A DNA stretch of 45,173 bases from UBA7434 sp042090785. Its GTDB lineage: Bacteria > Pseudomonadota > Gammaproteobacteria > Pseudomonadales > UBA7434. Position numbers and translations under genes: made by a program. Positions within the stretch are counted from its first letter, which is position 1; each line of letters opens with the position of its first letter. The notes beneath the pieces were generated by a model, which saw nothing but the letters and a program-made list of their open reading frames with translations, was not told the origin of the DNA and ran no database searches. Below, in pieces: positions 7,333-15,886 of this stretch. Location: positions 1 through 45,173 of the forward strand of contig JBELIP010000015.1 of assembly GCA_042090785.1 (NCBI GenBank). Direction: 5' to 3'.

Positions 7333-8427
7333 CTAATTAATTAAGTCTGCCGCCCAGCTTCTGTCAGTCAGTCGTTCAAAGGTATCGCCTTTTGCGCCTG
7401 CTTGATTTTCATTGCGTCGTGCCCAGCGGTATTTTACATGCTGCAAAAATTTAGTGTTCCATGAATGGTGTAATTCGTTTTTGTCACGCCAAAAAAGTAC
7501 AAACTCAGGAATTAAATCTCTTGCAAACTGACTATCGATATTGGCGATGGTTAACACATCAAATACTTCGTGATCAGGTTTCCATTGCTCGGTAATAGGG
7601 CGTGGCTCGGTGTCATGTTTTAATGTGTGGGTAAAGCGTGCCCATTGACGTTTTACATGGTTAACAAATTTTGAATTCCATGTGCTTTGCGCTTCTTTGC
7701 GCTCTTGCCAATATAAAATAAATTCAGCCACGGCATCATCAATAAAGTTACGGTTAATACCCATCCGCTCAAGAATTTCTACCGCATCGAGGCTTGGTTG
7801 CCATTGTTTTGCAATCGGCGTTTGATGCTTGGGGGACGCAACTAATTTTGCAGCCGCTTCTTGTAAATGATGCTGGTGAGTTTGCCAGCGACGAGTCACA
7901 TGCTGTAAAAATTTACTCGACCAAGCATGCGAAGCTTCGTTGCGTTCGCGCCAATAAAAAACAAATTCATCAATATTGGCTTCGACAAATTTAAGGTCAA
8001 TACCTTGCTGCTGTAGCTGGTCAAGAATGGCGCGATCAGGCCGCCAGTTGGCAGCAATTCGCTGGGCGCCAAGTGAGCCCGTTGCAGTAGTTTGATGACT
8101 TTGCTGTTTTTGATAGCGTACTTGTTGGTTAATAGTCAGCTCAAAAGGTTGGCTTTCATCAGTTGGTACGGTTTGTACTAACACCATACCTAAGTTGATA
8201 AGATTATTTAAAATACGCCTTAAAGCGGCGGCTGTCCAAAAAGGTAATTGCTCGGTGAGCGTGTTAAGTTGAGTGCTTGTCCAGTGATAACCATCACGCG
8301 TTTCGCCTGCACCCAATGCCAGTACCGCTTCAAGATGCTGAAGCAAAATCGCTTCTTCAAGGCCAATGGATGCCGCCAGCGAAGGGGAGACGATTATTGG
8401 GCGCTCTGGGATAAGGGATTCGGTCAT
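7333..8427 (-). CDS. dopC: Lambda O-like / DnaT-domain replication protein with three repeats, putative DopC
   Basis: The 364-residue protein has an N-terminal winged-helix segment (about 1-105; LEEAILLQHLEAVL, WTSTQLNTLT, LRRILNNLINLGMVL) like phage O-type initiators. Three copies of a DnaT-like domain follow at 128-181, 209-262 and 282-335. Each runs exactly 54 residues from a W-x-P to a final Trp, with consensus WxP...I...F......EFVxYWRExxE...W.SKFxxHVxRxWA. DnaT domains bind single-stranded DNA and primosome partners in E. coli. The gene precedes dopE in a two-gene operon divergent from radA and convergent with yeaD. I infer that it helps DopE deliver DnaB. There is a weak GTAGCAATT site before the ATG. 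No other phage genes surround it, which argues for domestication rather than a resident prophage. Confidence 0.74.
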   Translation of the reverse strand: MTESLIPERPIIVSPSLAASIGLEEAILLQHLEAVLALGAGETRDGYHWTSTQLNTLTEQLPFWTAAALRRILNNLINLGMVLVQTVPTDESQPFELTINQQVRYQKQQSHQTTATGSLGAQRIAANWRPDRAILDQLQQQGIDLKFVEANIDEFVFYWRERNEASHAWSSKFLQHVTRRWQTHQHHLQEAAAKLVASPKHQTPIAKQWQPSLDAVEILERMGINRNFIDDAVAEFILYWQERKEAQSTWNSKFVNHVKRQWARFTHTLKHDTEPRPITEQWKPDHEVFDVLTIANIDSQFARDLIPEFVLFWRDKNELHHSWNTKFLQHVKYRWARRNENQAGAKGDTFERLTDRSWAADLIN

Positions 8428-8591
8428 AATTGCTACAAGTCTTGCTCATTTATTCGGTCAACTATTGTAGGGCTTTGGCAGCACAAGTGCCATAGAACTC
8501 TTTTGAAGAATGACGTTAGATTTTAAAAATTCTATTCCGCTTACGGCGCGGGTGCTGATAAACTGCTCCCCTCATTAAAGGATAGTATTTT

Positions 8592-9950
8592 ATGGCAAAA
8601 GCCAAATCAGCCTTCGTCTGCACCGACTGTGGCTCAGAATATACAAAGTGGCAAGGGCAGTGTACCGATTGCGGCGCTTGGAATACTTTATCGGAAATTC
8701 GTCTAAGCACGGCCACCCAGCGTGGTGAACGTTTGGTGGGTTATTCGGGCTCAGAAAGCGCGGTGCAAACCTTATCATCCATCGATCTGAGTAGCCTGCC
8801 AAGACAAAGCACTGGTTTGGCTGAGTTTGACCGTGTATTGGGCGGTGGTTTAGTCGCCGGTTCGGCCATTCTTATTGGTGGTAACCCGGGGGCGGGTAAG
8901 AGTACGGTGTTGCTGCAAGTGATGTGCGAGCTGGCCAAGCAGCAAACGGCGCTTTATGTTACCGGTGAAGAATCATTACAACAGGTTGCTATGCGGGCCA
9001 ACCGCCTAGCCCTGCCGACCGATAAGTTACAAATGGCTTCGGAAACGAATATTGAAGCGATTATTGCCATTGCGCAAAAACTACAGCCGCGAGTGATGGT
9101 GGTTGATTCTATTCAGGTTATGCATACCAGCGATTTACAATCGGCACCCGGCGGCGTTTCGCAGGTGCGTGAGTGTGCCGCTTATTTAACACGTTATGCC
9201 AAACAGTCAAATACTATTATCTTTTTGGTGGGTCACGTCACTAAAGATGGCAGTTTGGCTGGGCCTAAAGTGTTAGAGCATATGATTGATTGTTCTATTT
9301 TGCTTGAAGGTTCATCTGATAGTCGCTACCGAACCTTGCGCGGTCAAAAAAATCGCTTTGGCGCTGTGAATGAGCTGGGCGTTTTTGCGATGACCGAGCA
9401 AGGTTTAAAAGAAGTTAAAAACCCTTCGGCTATATTTTTAAGTCGCGCCGATGAAGATGCCCCTGGTAGTGTAGTCATGGTGTTATGGGAAGGTACTCGA
9501 CCGTTACTTGTTGAAATTCAAGCCTTAGTTGACGATACACAATTGAATAATCCGCGTCGCGTTGCGGTTGGGCTTGATCAAAATCGTTTGTCGATGTTGT
9601 TGGCGGTGTTACATCGTCATGGGGGGCTTGCTATTGGTGGCTCTGATGTTTTTGTTAATGCTGTAGGCGGTGTAAAGGTGTTAGAAACGGGTGTTGATTT
9701 GGCGCTGTTGTTAGCCGTAGTGTCGAGTTTTCGTGATCGTTGCTTGCCACGCGATTTAGTGGTGTTTGGCGAGGTGGGTTTGTCCGGAGAAATTCGTCCT
9801 GTACCTAGCGGCCAAGAACGCATTCAAGAAGCAGCCAAGCATGGCTTTAAAAAAGCCATTGTGCCTAAAGCGAATATGCCTAAGCAAAAAATTCCAGGTA
9901 TGGAGGTGACGGGTGTGAGTAAATTAGAAGACGCACTCGCATTGCTATAA
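8592..9950 (+). CDS. radA: DNA repair protein RadA (Sms)
   Basis: RadA is a RecA-related, DnaB-like helicase that drives branch migration during recombinational repair. The 452-residue product has the N-terminal C4 zinc finger (Cys10, Cys13, Cys24, Cys27; CTDCGSEYTKWQGQC), a RecA-like domain with Walker A GGNPGAGKS at 96-104, the RadA-specific KNRFG motif near residue 255, and a C-terminal Lon-protease-like domain with LDLALLLAVVSSF and FGEVGLSGEIRPV. Length is normal. An AAAGGA site precedes the ATG by about 9 bases. It is transcribed divergently from dopC across a 164-base spacer that must contain both promoters. Confidence 0.97.
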   Translation: MAKAKSAFVCTDCGSEYTKWQGQCTDCGAWNTLSEIRLSTATQRGERLVGYSGSESAVQTLSSIDLSSLPRQSTGLAEFDRVLGGGLVAGSAILIGGNPGAGKSTVLLQVMCELAKQQTALYVTGEESLQQVAMRANRLALPTDKLQMASETNIEAIIAIAQKLQPRVMVVDSIQVMHTSDLQSAPGGVSQVRECAAYLTRYAKQSNTIIFLVGHVTKDGSLAGPKVLEHMIDCSILLEGSSDSRYRTLRGQKNRFGAVNELGVFAMTEQGLKEVKNPSAIFLSRADEDAPGSVVMVLWEGTRPLLVEIQALVDDTQLNNPRRVAVGLDQNRLSMLLAVLHRHGGLAIGGSDVFVNAVGGVKVLETGVDLALLLAVVSSFRDRCLPRDLVVFGEVGLSGEIRPVPSGQERIQEAAKHGFKKAIVPKANMPKQKIPGMEVTGVSKLEDALALL

Positions 9951-9974
9951 TACGAATGCGTTGTTAACTAAATC

Positions 9975-11636
9975 TTATTGCAGTTTTTTATAACGCATGC
10001 GTTTAGGCGAAGCATCATTACCTTTTCTAGCAATAAAGTCGGCATGGTATTCGGTGTAATTACCTTCAAAAAATACTGCTTCAGAGTCACCTTCGTAAGC
10101 CAGAATATGTGTAGCAACGCGATCCAAGAACCAGCGATCATGCGAGATAATCATTGCGCAGCCAGGAAAGTCTAATAGCGCCTCTTCTAGTGCGCGCAGT
10201 GTTTCTACATCCAAATCATTCGACGGTTCATCTAATAATAAAACATTGCCGCCTTGTTTGAGTGTTGTTGCTAATTGCAAACGGCCGCGTTCACCACCCG
10301 ATAGCTCGCCTACTTTTTTCTGTTGGTCGGTGCCTTTAAAGTTAAAGCGACCAATATAGGCGCGAGAAGACACTTCGTAACCGCCAATTTGTATTAACTC
10401 ATGGCCATTAGATACCGATTGCCAAACGCTAACATCGTCTTTCATTTCATCGCGTAACTGTTCTACATAAGCGATATTCACAGTTTCGCCAATTTTTATT
10501 TCGCCGCTATCGGGTTTTTCTTCGCCGGTAATCATGCGGAATAATGTCGATTTACCTGCACCGTTACCACCAATAATGCCGACGATAGCGCCTTTAGGAA
10601 TTGAGAAACTTAAATCATTAATAAGCGTGCGGTCACCATAAGATTTAGTGACGTTATTAAGTTCAATAACTGAGTCACCAAGGCGTTGACCGGGTGGAAT
10701 ATAAATTTCGTTCGTTTCGCTACGGCTTTGAAATTCTTGTGAGCTTAATTCATCAAAACGTTGTAACCGTGCTTTACTTTTAGCGTGACGACCTTTTGCA
10801 TTGGAGCGAACCCATTCTAGTTCTGACTTAATGGTTTTTTGGCGCGAGGCTTCTTGTTTTTCTTCTCTCGCTAGTCGTTCTTCTTTCTGCTCTAACCAGT
10901 TGGTGTAGTTACCTTCATAGGGAATGCCGCGACCACGATCCAATTCTAAAATCCAACCGGCAGCGTTATCTAAAAAGTAGCGATCATGCGTAATAGCAAC
11001 TACGGTACCTGCATAGTCTTCTAAGAATTGCTCTAACCAGTGAACACTTTCTGCATCTAAATGGTTAGTGGGTTCGTCGAGTAATAACATGTCGGGGTTA
11101 GAAAGCAATAATCGACACAGTGCTACACGACGTCGTTCACCACCAGAAAGTTTACTGACGTCGGCATCCCATGGTGGAAGGCGAAGAGCGTCGGCGGCCA
11201 CTTCTAGTTTATGGTCAAGGTTATGTGCATCGCCGGCTTGTAAGATGTTTTCTAAGCGTTGCTGCTCTTTTGCTAGCGCATCAAAGTCAGCATCGGGTTC
11301 GGCATAGGCGTTGTAAATGGCATCAAGCTTTTCTTGTGCTTCGCCAATTTCACCTAAGCCGTCTTCTACATTGCCGCGAACATCTTTATTTTCGTCAAGC
11401 TTGGGTTCCTGCGGTAAATAGCCAATATTCAAATCGGGCTGAGGTCGCGCTTCACCTAAAAAGTCAGAATCTAGGCCCGCCATGATTTTTAGCAGGCTGG
11501 ATTTACCTGAGCCATTGAGGCCCAAAACACCGATTTTGGCGCCAGGGAAAAAGGATAATGAAATATCTTTAAGGATTTCGCGCTTGGGAGGTACGATTTT
11601 GCCGACGCGGTTCATGGTGAAGACGTATTGAGCCAT
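9975..11636 (-). CDS. ettA: Energy-dependent translational throttle protein EttA (ABC-F ATPase)
   Basis: EttA binds the ribosomal E site and gates entry of 70S initiation complexes into elongation according to the ADP/ATP ratio. The 553-residue product starts MAQYVFTMNRVGKIVPPKRE, as in E. coli EttA. An upstream in-frame TTG at 11648 would add four residues and is not needed. It has two ABC domains with Walker A GLNGSGKSS and GGNGAGKST, two LSGGE signatures and DEPTNHLD / DEPSNDLD switch regions. The arm insertion (GDAHNLDHKLEVAADALRLP) and the charged inter-domain linker are characteristic. There is no membrane domain, as expected for ABC-F. It lies tail-to-tail with radA, 24 bases apart, and a TATACT -10-like box with a GC-rich discriminator lies upstream near 11766-11771. 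Confidence 0.96.
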   Translation of the reverse strand: MAQYVFTMNRVGKIVPPKREILKDISLSFFPGAKIGVLGLNGSGKSSLLKIMAGLDSDFLGEARPQPDLNIGYLPQEPKLDENKDVRGNVEDGLGEIGEAQEKLDAIYNAYAEPDADFDALAKEQQRLENILQAGDAHNLDHKLEVAADALRLPPWDADVSKLSGGERRRVALCRLLLSNPDMLLLDEPTNHLDAESVHWLEQFLEDYAGTVVAITHDRYFLDNAAGWILELDRGRGIPYEGNYTNWLEQKEERLAREEKQEASRQKTIKSELEWVRSNAKGRHAKSKARLQRFDELSSQEFQSRSETNEIYIPPGQRLGDSVIELNNVTKSYGDRTLINDLSFSIPKGAIVGIIGGNGAGKSTLFRMITGEEKPDSGEIKIGETVNIAYVEQLRDEMKDDVSVWQSVSNGHELIQIGGYEVSSRAYIGRFNFKGTDQQKKVGELSGGERGRLQLATTLKQGGNVLLLDEPSNDLDVETLRALEEALLDFPGCAMIISHDRWFLDRVATHILAYEGDSEAVFFEGNYTEYHADFIARKGNDASPKRMRYKKLQ

Positions 11637-11973
11637 GGATATGTCCAAGTTGACGATAGGATTCGGCCTTATTGGGGCGCGAAATGGTTAAAATTTAAGC
11701 GGCTCTGGATTATCGTTAAGTGATAGCCGTTATTCGGTTCTAGAGCTGCTAGATTAAAGCCCGCTAGTATACCGGAGTCTGCGCCATAAAGTGAGTGCCA
11801 AGGTTAATGCAGCTTTAAATAAAAGTGCTTAAAATTCAATAGTTTAAATTTTTTACGGCTCATTTTTTTAAATGTTATACGTTCTTAAGAGGGCTTGGGG
11901 TTGGGCTAAATAGTGGTGTTGTAAAAAGGATCACTGTAACTTGTTATCAGTGCATATAAGTCGTCTATTCATG

Positions 11974-11979
11974 TAGAAT
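11974..11979 (+). promoter_or_regulatory. Probable -10 box of the glyA promoter with GC-rich discriminator
   Basis: TAGAAT at 11974-11979 is followed by ACGCGCTCC, nearly the same discriminator as in front of rpsF and rrn. The -35 region at the expected distance (11951-11956, TGCATA) is poor, so an activator may be needed. Transcription starting near 11986 would give a leader of about 220 nt before glyA. Confidence 0.5.
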
Positions 11980-12018
11980 ACGCGCTCCTTTCGTAGCCGC
12001 CTTTGGGTTGTATTTTGG

Positions 12019-12142
12019 CATTGACTGCAACATCACGGTCAATGGCATTTCCAGCGGGCACACTGTAGTAACAGACGGGTATTTGCCGACTCAGCCCGGA
12101 TTTCGGCGCTTTGTTTGTTTTCCGTCGTTAGCCTGTGGGCTA
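12019..12142 (+). promoter_or_regulatory. Two hairpins in the glyA leader
   Basis: CATTGAC (12019-12025) pairs perfectly with GTCAATG (12038-12044) across a 12-nt loop. TTAGCC (12127-12132) pairs perfectly with GGCTAA (12137-12142) across TGTG. The second is not directly followed by a T-run, although a T-rich stretch lies about 45 bases later, just before the ribosome binding site. They may shape leader RNA; no known riboswitch fits. Confidence 0.4.
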
Positions 12143-12207
12143 ATTCGTCAGCGCTACGTATTAATAATATCGCGAGTTTGTATTTTTTTAATTTTTGGAG
12201 TGGTTGA

Positions 12208-13464
12208 ATGTTCAACAAAAGCATGACGGTAGCTGGTTTTGACGATGAATTACAAGCAGCAATTGTTGCCGAAGAGCAACGTCAAGAAGATCATATTGAG
12301 TTAATTGCCTCAGAAAATTATTGTAGCCCTCGAGTCATGGAAGCGCAGGGTACTAAGCTAACCAATAAATACGCCGAGGGCTATTCGGGTAAACGCTATT
12401 ACGGCGGTTGTGAGTTTGTTGACTTGGCTGAAGATTTAGCCATTGAGCGAGCTAAAAAGTTATTTGGTGCCGATTACGCGAATGTGCAACCGCATTCAGG
12501 TTCGCAGGCAAACAGTGCTGTTTACTTAGCGTTGCTAAGTGCAGGTGATACAGTGTTAGGTATGAGTCTGGATGCCGGCGGTCACTTAACGCATGGTGCA
12601 AAGCCAAACTTTTCGGGCAAAGTTTATAACGCGGTTCAGTATGGTTTGAATGCTGAAACGGGTGAAATTGATTACGATCAAGTTGAGGCCTTAGCGTTAG
12701 AGCATAAGCCTAAAATGATTGTGGCTGGTTTTTCTGCCTATTCAGGTATTGTTGATTGGGCGCGCTTCCGTGAAATCGCAGATAAGGTTGAAGCTTATTT
12801 GTTGGTCGATATGGCTCATGTTGCTGGATTAGTTGCTGCGGGTGTTTATCCTAGCCCTGTCCCTTATGCTGATGTTGTTACTTCAACAACGCATAAAACA
12901 TTGCGCGGCCCACGAGGCGGAATTATTTTAGCTAAAGCCAATCCAGCGTTAGAAAAGAAATTTAACTCTGCTGTTTTCCCTGGCGGCCAAGGTGGCCCAT
13001 TAATGCATGTGATTGCAGCGAAAGCCGTTAGCTTTAAAGAAGCGATGGAAGATGACTTTAAAGTGTATCAGCAGCAAGTTGTTGCTAATGCAAAAGCAAT
13101 GGCGAATACCTTTATTGAAAGAGGTATTAAAATTGTTTCTGGCGGTACGCATAACCATTTAATGTTGGTTGATTTAATTGGTAAAGAGTACACCGGTACC
13201 GATGCCGATGCGGCATTAGGTGCGGCTCATATTACAGTGAATAAAAATGCAGTGCCTAATGATCCACGTTCACCTTTTGTGACCAGTGGTTTACGAGTGG
13301 GCACGCCAGCCATTACTACTCGCGGTTTTAAAGAGGAAGAAGTGATTCAACTCACTCATTGGATGTGTGACATTCTAGCCGATGTAAATGATCAAGCTGT
13401 GATTGATCGTGTACGCGGGCAAGTGTCTGAGTTATGTAAACGTTTTCCTGTTTATGCCGATTAA
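12208..13464 (+). CDS. glyA: Serine hydroxymethyltransferase
   Basis: This PLP enzyme converts serine and tetrahydrofolate to glycine and 5,10-methylene-THF, the main source of one-carbon units. The 418-residue product has the family landmarks HIELIASENYCSPRVMEAQG, NKYAEGYSGKRYYGG, HSGSQAN, and the PLP-binding lysine at K230 in STTHKTLRGPRGG. A GGAG site sits 8 bases before the ATG at 12208; the in-frame ATG five codons on would cut the usual start. It is followed 69 bases later by nrdR and the riboflavin genes, an order common in gammaproteobacteria. The upstream discriminator suggests growth-rate control. Confidence 0.98.
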   Translation: MFNKSMTVAGFDDELQAAIVAEEQRQEDHIELIASENYCSPRVMEAQGTKLTNKYAEGYSGKRYYGGCEFVDLAEDLAIERAKKLFGADYANVQPHSGSQANSAVYLALLSAGDTVLGMSLDAGGHLTHGAKPNFSGKVYNAVQYGLNAETGEIDYDQVEALALEHKPKMIVAGFSAYSGIVDWARFREIADKVEAYLLVDMAHVAGLVAAGVYPSPVPYADVVTSTTHKTLRGPRGGIILAKANPALEKKFNSAVFPGGQGGPLMHVIAAKAVSFKEAMEDDFKVYQQQVVANAKAMANTFIERGIKIVSGGTHNHLMLVDLIGKEYTGTDADAALGAAHITVNKNAVPNDPRSPFVTSGLRVGTPAITTRGFKEEEVIQLTHWMCDILADVNDQAVIDRVRGQVSELCKRFPVYAD

Positions 13465-13533
13465 TATCGTTAGTAATAACATGAACAATGACATTGGCAA
13501 TAGCTTGGCCAATTTAAGACGAGTTAATTAAGT

Positions 13534-14058
13534 ATGCGCTGTCCCTTTTGTTCAGAAGAAGATACTAAAGTGATTGACTCTCGGCTAGTTGCCGAGGGTG
13601 AGCAAATTCGTCGACGTCGTGAGTGTCAAACCTGTACCGAGCGTTTTACTACTTATGAAACGGCTGAGCTATTACTGCCAAAAATTATTAAGCAAAATGA
13701 TGTCCGTCAGCCGTTTGATGAAAACAAATTGCGTGGCGGTATTTTGCGTGCCTTAGAGAAACGTCCCGTTAGTGTTGAGCAAATTGAAACCGCCGTTAGC
13801 CATATTAAGCATGAGTTAATGGCAACCGGCGAGCGTGAAGTTAGCGCCATTCGCGTGGGTGAAGCCGTCATGCAGCATTTACGCGAGCTTGATCATGTCG
13901 CCTATGTGCGTTTTGCATCGGTATATCGTAGTTTCCAAGATCTTAATGAATTCCGTGAAGAGATTGATAAGTTATCTGCTGGAGACGTTGTGGAAGGTAT
14001 TTCAGAAACGCTTGCAAAAGCTAGCGCCAAAAGTAGCTCAAAAGTCAGTGTCGATTAG
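13534..14058 (+). CDS. nrdR: Transcriptional repressor NrdR
   Basis: NrdR represses ribonucleotide reductase genes by binding NrdR boxes when loaded with dATP/ATP. The 174-residue product starts MRCPFCSEEDTKVIDSR. It has a zinc ribbon formed by Cys3, Cys6, Cys31 and Cys34, then an ATP-cone domain from about residue 49 (KIIKQNDVRQPFDENKLRGG) and the conserved VAYVRFASVYRSFQDLNEF. About 20 extra C-terminal residues rich in Ala, Ser and Lys follow the family core. It begins the nrdR-ribD-ribE-ribB-ribH-nusB cluster, and its end overlaps the proposed GTG start of ribD by 11 bases. No ribonucleotide reductase gene lies in the window. Confidence 0.97.
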   Translation: MRCPFCSEEDTKVIDSRLVAEGEQIRRRRECQTCTERFTTYETAELLLPKIIKQNDVRQPFDENKLRGGILRALEKRPVSVEQIETAVSHIKHELMATGEREVSAIRVGEAVMQHLRELDHVAYVRFASVYRSFQDLNEFREEIDKLSAGDVVEGISETLAKASAKSSSKVSVD

Positions 14059-15196
14059 CGCGATATTTTCAGTAGCTGATCGGCAATTTATGGCCGAGGC
14101 CATTCAGTTGGCGCGGCGCGGACTTTATACTGCGACACCTAACCCTTGTGTTGGCTGTGTGTTGGTTAACAACGAAAAAATAGTGGGACGTGGTTGGCAC
14201 GTGAAAGCCGGCGATGGTCATGCAGAAGTGAATGCTATTGTTGATGCTGGTCCGCTAGCAAAAGGTGCAACGGCTTATATTAGTTTAGAGCCTTGCAGTT
14301 TTTCAGGTAGAACGGGTGCTTGTTCTGATGCGCTGCAAGCAGCAGGTATTGTACGTGTTGTATCGGCAATGGAGGATCCAAACCCCAAAGTGTCAGGGCA
14401 GGGCAATGCCTTATTGCGCGAAGCCGGCTTAGAAGTGAGTAGTGGTTTAATGGCTACAGAAGCTGCTGCACTTAACCGTGGTTTTATAAAGCGCATGCAA
14501 AAGCAATTACCTTTTGTAAGTTGCAAAATGGCCATGAGTTTAGATGGTCGGTCGGCGATGGCATCGGGCGAAAGTCAGTGGATTACTGCGGCGCCAGCGC
14601 GTAAAAAAGTTCAACAGTTGCGCGCCAGCAGCTGCGCGATTATTACTGGCGTTGGTACGGTTCTTCATGATGATCCTAGTCTTAATGTTCGCGAGCAAGA
14701 TTTAGGCGAGGCGGTTGCAAGGCAGCCCGCGTTAGTGATTGTTGATTCGCAATTAAAAACACCGTTAGATGCTAAGGCTATTAATAAGGATATGTTAGCT
14801 GCGCGCGATGTCTATATTGCCTGTGTCAGTGGTGCGCCAGTTGATAGGGTGCAGGCTCTGCATGCGCGTGGTGTTAAGGTTGTTGAATTGCCCTTAGAAA
14901 ATAAAGACTCGGCAACGGTTAATTTGTTGGCATTGCTGAGTTATCTTGCCAGTTGTGAAATAAATCATGTGTTAGTTGAAGCTGGACCTACTTTAGCGGG
15001 CGAATTTATTAAGCAACAACTACTGGATGAATTGAAAATATTTATGGCAGCTAAGTTAATGGGTGCAGATGCCATGCCTGCATTTGGTTTACACTTGGGT
15101 AGTATGTCCGAAGCTATGGACTTAACCATTACCGATATGACAGCGGTTGGCATTGATTGGTTGTTAACATGTCAATTTAAAGATGCAGGCTGTTAA
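14048..15196 (+). CDS. ribD: Bifunctional riboflavin biosynthesis protein RibD (deaminase/reductase)
   Basis: RibD deaminates the pyrimidine product of GTP cyclohydrolase II and then reduces its ribosyl side chain. I choose GTG 14048, giving 382 residues beginning MSISAIFSVADRQFMAEAIQ. The conserved homology already covers the DRQFM segment, so starting at ATG 14090 would lose family residues, while longer upstream frames run through nrdR and lack similarity. The deaminase zinc site is HAE (58-60) with PCSFSGRTGAC (Cys83 and Cys92). The reductase domain follows from about residue 155 with KMAMSLDGRSAMASGESQWI and LVEAGPTLAGEFI. There is no clear ribosome binding site; coupling to nrdR is likely. 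Confidence 0.93.
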   Translation: MSISAIFSVADRQFMAEAIQLARRGLYTATPNPCVGCVLVNNEKIVGRGWHVKAGDGHAEVNAIVDAGPLAKGATAYISLEPCSFSGRTGACSDALQAAGIVRVVSAMEDPNPKVSGQGNALLREAGLEVSSGLMATEAAALNRGFIKRMQKQLPFVSCKMAMSLDGRSAMASGESQWITAAPARKKVQQLRASSCAIITGVGTVLHDDPSLNVREQDLGEAVARQPALVIVDSQLKTPLDAKAINKDMLAARDVYIACVSGAPVDRVQALHARGVKVVELPLENKDSATVNLLALLSYLASCEINHVLVEAGPTLAGEFIKQQLLDELKIFMAAKLMGADAMPAFGLHLGSMSEAMDLTITDMTAVGIDWLLTCQFKDAGC

Positions 15197-15241
15197 TTCA
15201 ATAGCTGCTAATGTCATAGGTTTAATGAAAGAGATTAATAA

Positions 15242-15841
15242 ATGTTTACAGGGTTAATTCAAGCAAAAGGCAGTATTAAAGCAATTGAAGCCGTGAGTGG
15301 CGACAAGCGTTTATTAATTAACTCAGCCGACCTACCTTTAGAGGGTGTTGAGTTGGGCGCAAGCATTGCTATTAATGGCGTGTGTCTGACTGCGGTAGAA
15401 TTTATTGAGCGTGGTTTTTGGGTGGATGTTTCTAACGAGACGCTATCACTTACGACGCTGGGCGAGTTAAAGGAAGGTAGCCCGGTTAACCTAGAGAAAT
15501 CACTCACGCCAAGTTCTTCTTTGGGAGGTCATTTAGTCAGTGGTCATGTAGACGGCATTGGTGAAGTGGTTGAGCGTTATGAAGACGCGCGCTCATGGCG
15601 TTTTGCGATTCGTGCGCCAGAAGCCTTTGCTAAATACATTGCACAAAAAGGTTCTATTTGTGTCGATGGTACGAGCTTAACCGTTAACGCAGTCAACGGT
15701 GCGGTGTTCGAGCTTAATATTATTCCTCATACTTTTGATGAAACTTTGTTTGGTACTTATCAAATAGGCAGTCGAGTCAATTTAGAGGTCGACGTTATTG
15801 CGCGTTATCTTGAGCGTATGGCGGCTTATAAAAGCGAGTAG
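15242..15841 (+). CDS. ribE: Riboflavin synthase, alpha subunit
   Basis: The enzyme dismutates two molecules of 6,7-dimethyl-8-ribityllumazine to riboflavin and the pyrimidine precursor. The 199-residue product starts MFTGLIQAKGSI and shows the two internally related barrel halves: first half with GASIAINGVCLTAV and SLGGHLVSGHVDGIGEV, second half with KGSICVDGTSLTVN and IIPHTFDETLF. The length is normal. It lies between ribD and ribB in the riboflavin cluster, 45 bases from each. There is no FMN riboswitch in front of the cluster. Confidence 0.97.
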   Translation: MFTGLIQAKGSIKAIEAVSGDKRLLINSADLPLEGVELGASIAINGVCLTAVEFIERGFWVDVSNETLSLTTLGELKEGSPVNLEKSLTPSSSLGGHLVSGHVDGIGEVVERYEDARSWRFAIRAPEAFAKYIAQKGSICVDGTSLTVNAVNGAVFELNIIPHTFDETLFGTYQIGSRVNLEVDVIARYLERMAAYKSE

Positions 15842-15886
15842 CCTTAAGTCGTTGAGCAGCTAAACAGTTAAAGTGATGAGTGCCTT

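Larger units (their letters stand above)
11637..12207. other. 571-base intergenic region: ettA and glyA promoters and a long glyA leader
   Basis: No gene is visible. The left part holds the likely ettA promoter on the minus strand (-10 TATACT, complement of 11766-11771, followed by AGCGGGC). The centre is AT-rich. The right part holds the probable glyA promoter around 11974 and a leader of roughly 220 nt with two clean hairpins. I found no glycine or THF riboswitch pattern, no tRNA and no PurR-like or MetR-like site that I would defend. Confidence 0.5.

Noticed and set aside
6658..8427. Remnant prophage around the lambda O/P-like genes
   Set aside because: Flanking genes are dnaB, a mutarotase and radA. 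There is no integrase, repressor, attachment repeat, structural gene or base-composition change.
11171..11485. 104-codon plus-strand frame inside ettA
   Set aside because: It is antisense to the conserved ABC-F coding sequence, is rich in Arg/His/Leu as expected of a shadow frame, and matches no family.
13835..14047. N-terminal extension of RibD reaching back into nrdR
   Set aside because: The extra residues overlap nrdR in another frame and have no similarity to RibD; homology begins near the GTG at 14048.
15842..15886. FMN riboswitch before ribB
   Set aside because: The spacer is only 45 bases, and none of the spacers before ribD, ribE, ribB, ribH or ribA contains the conserved FMN aptamer blocks.
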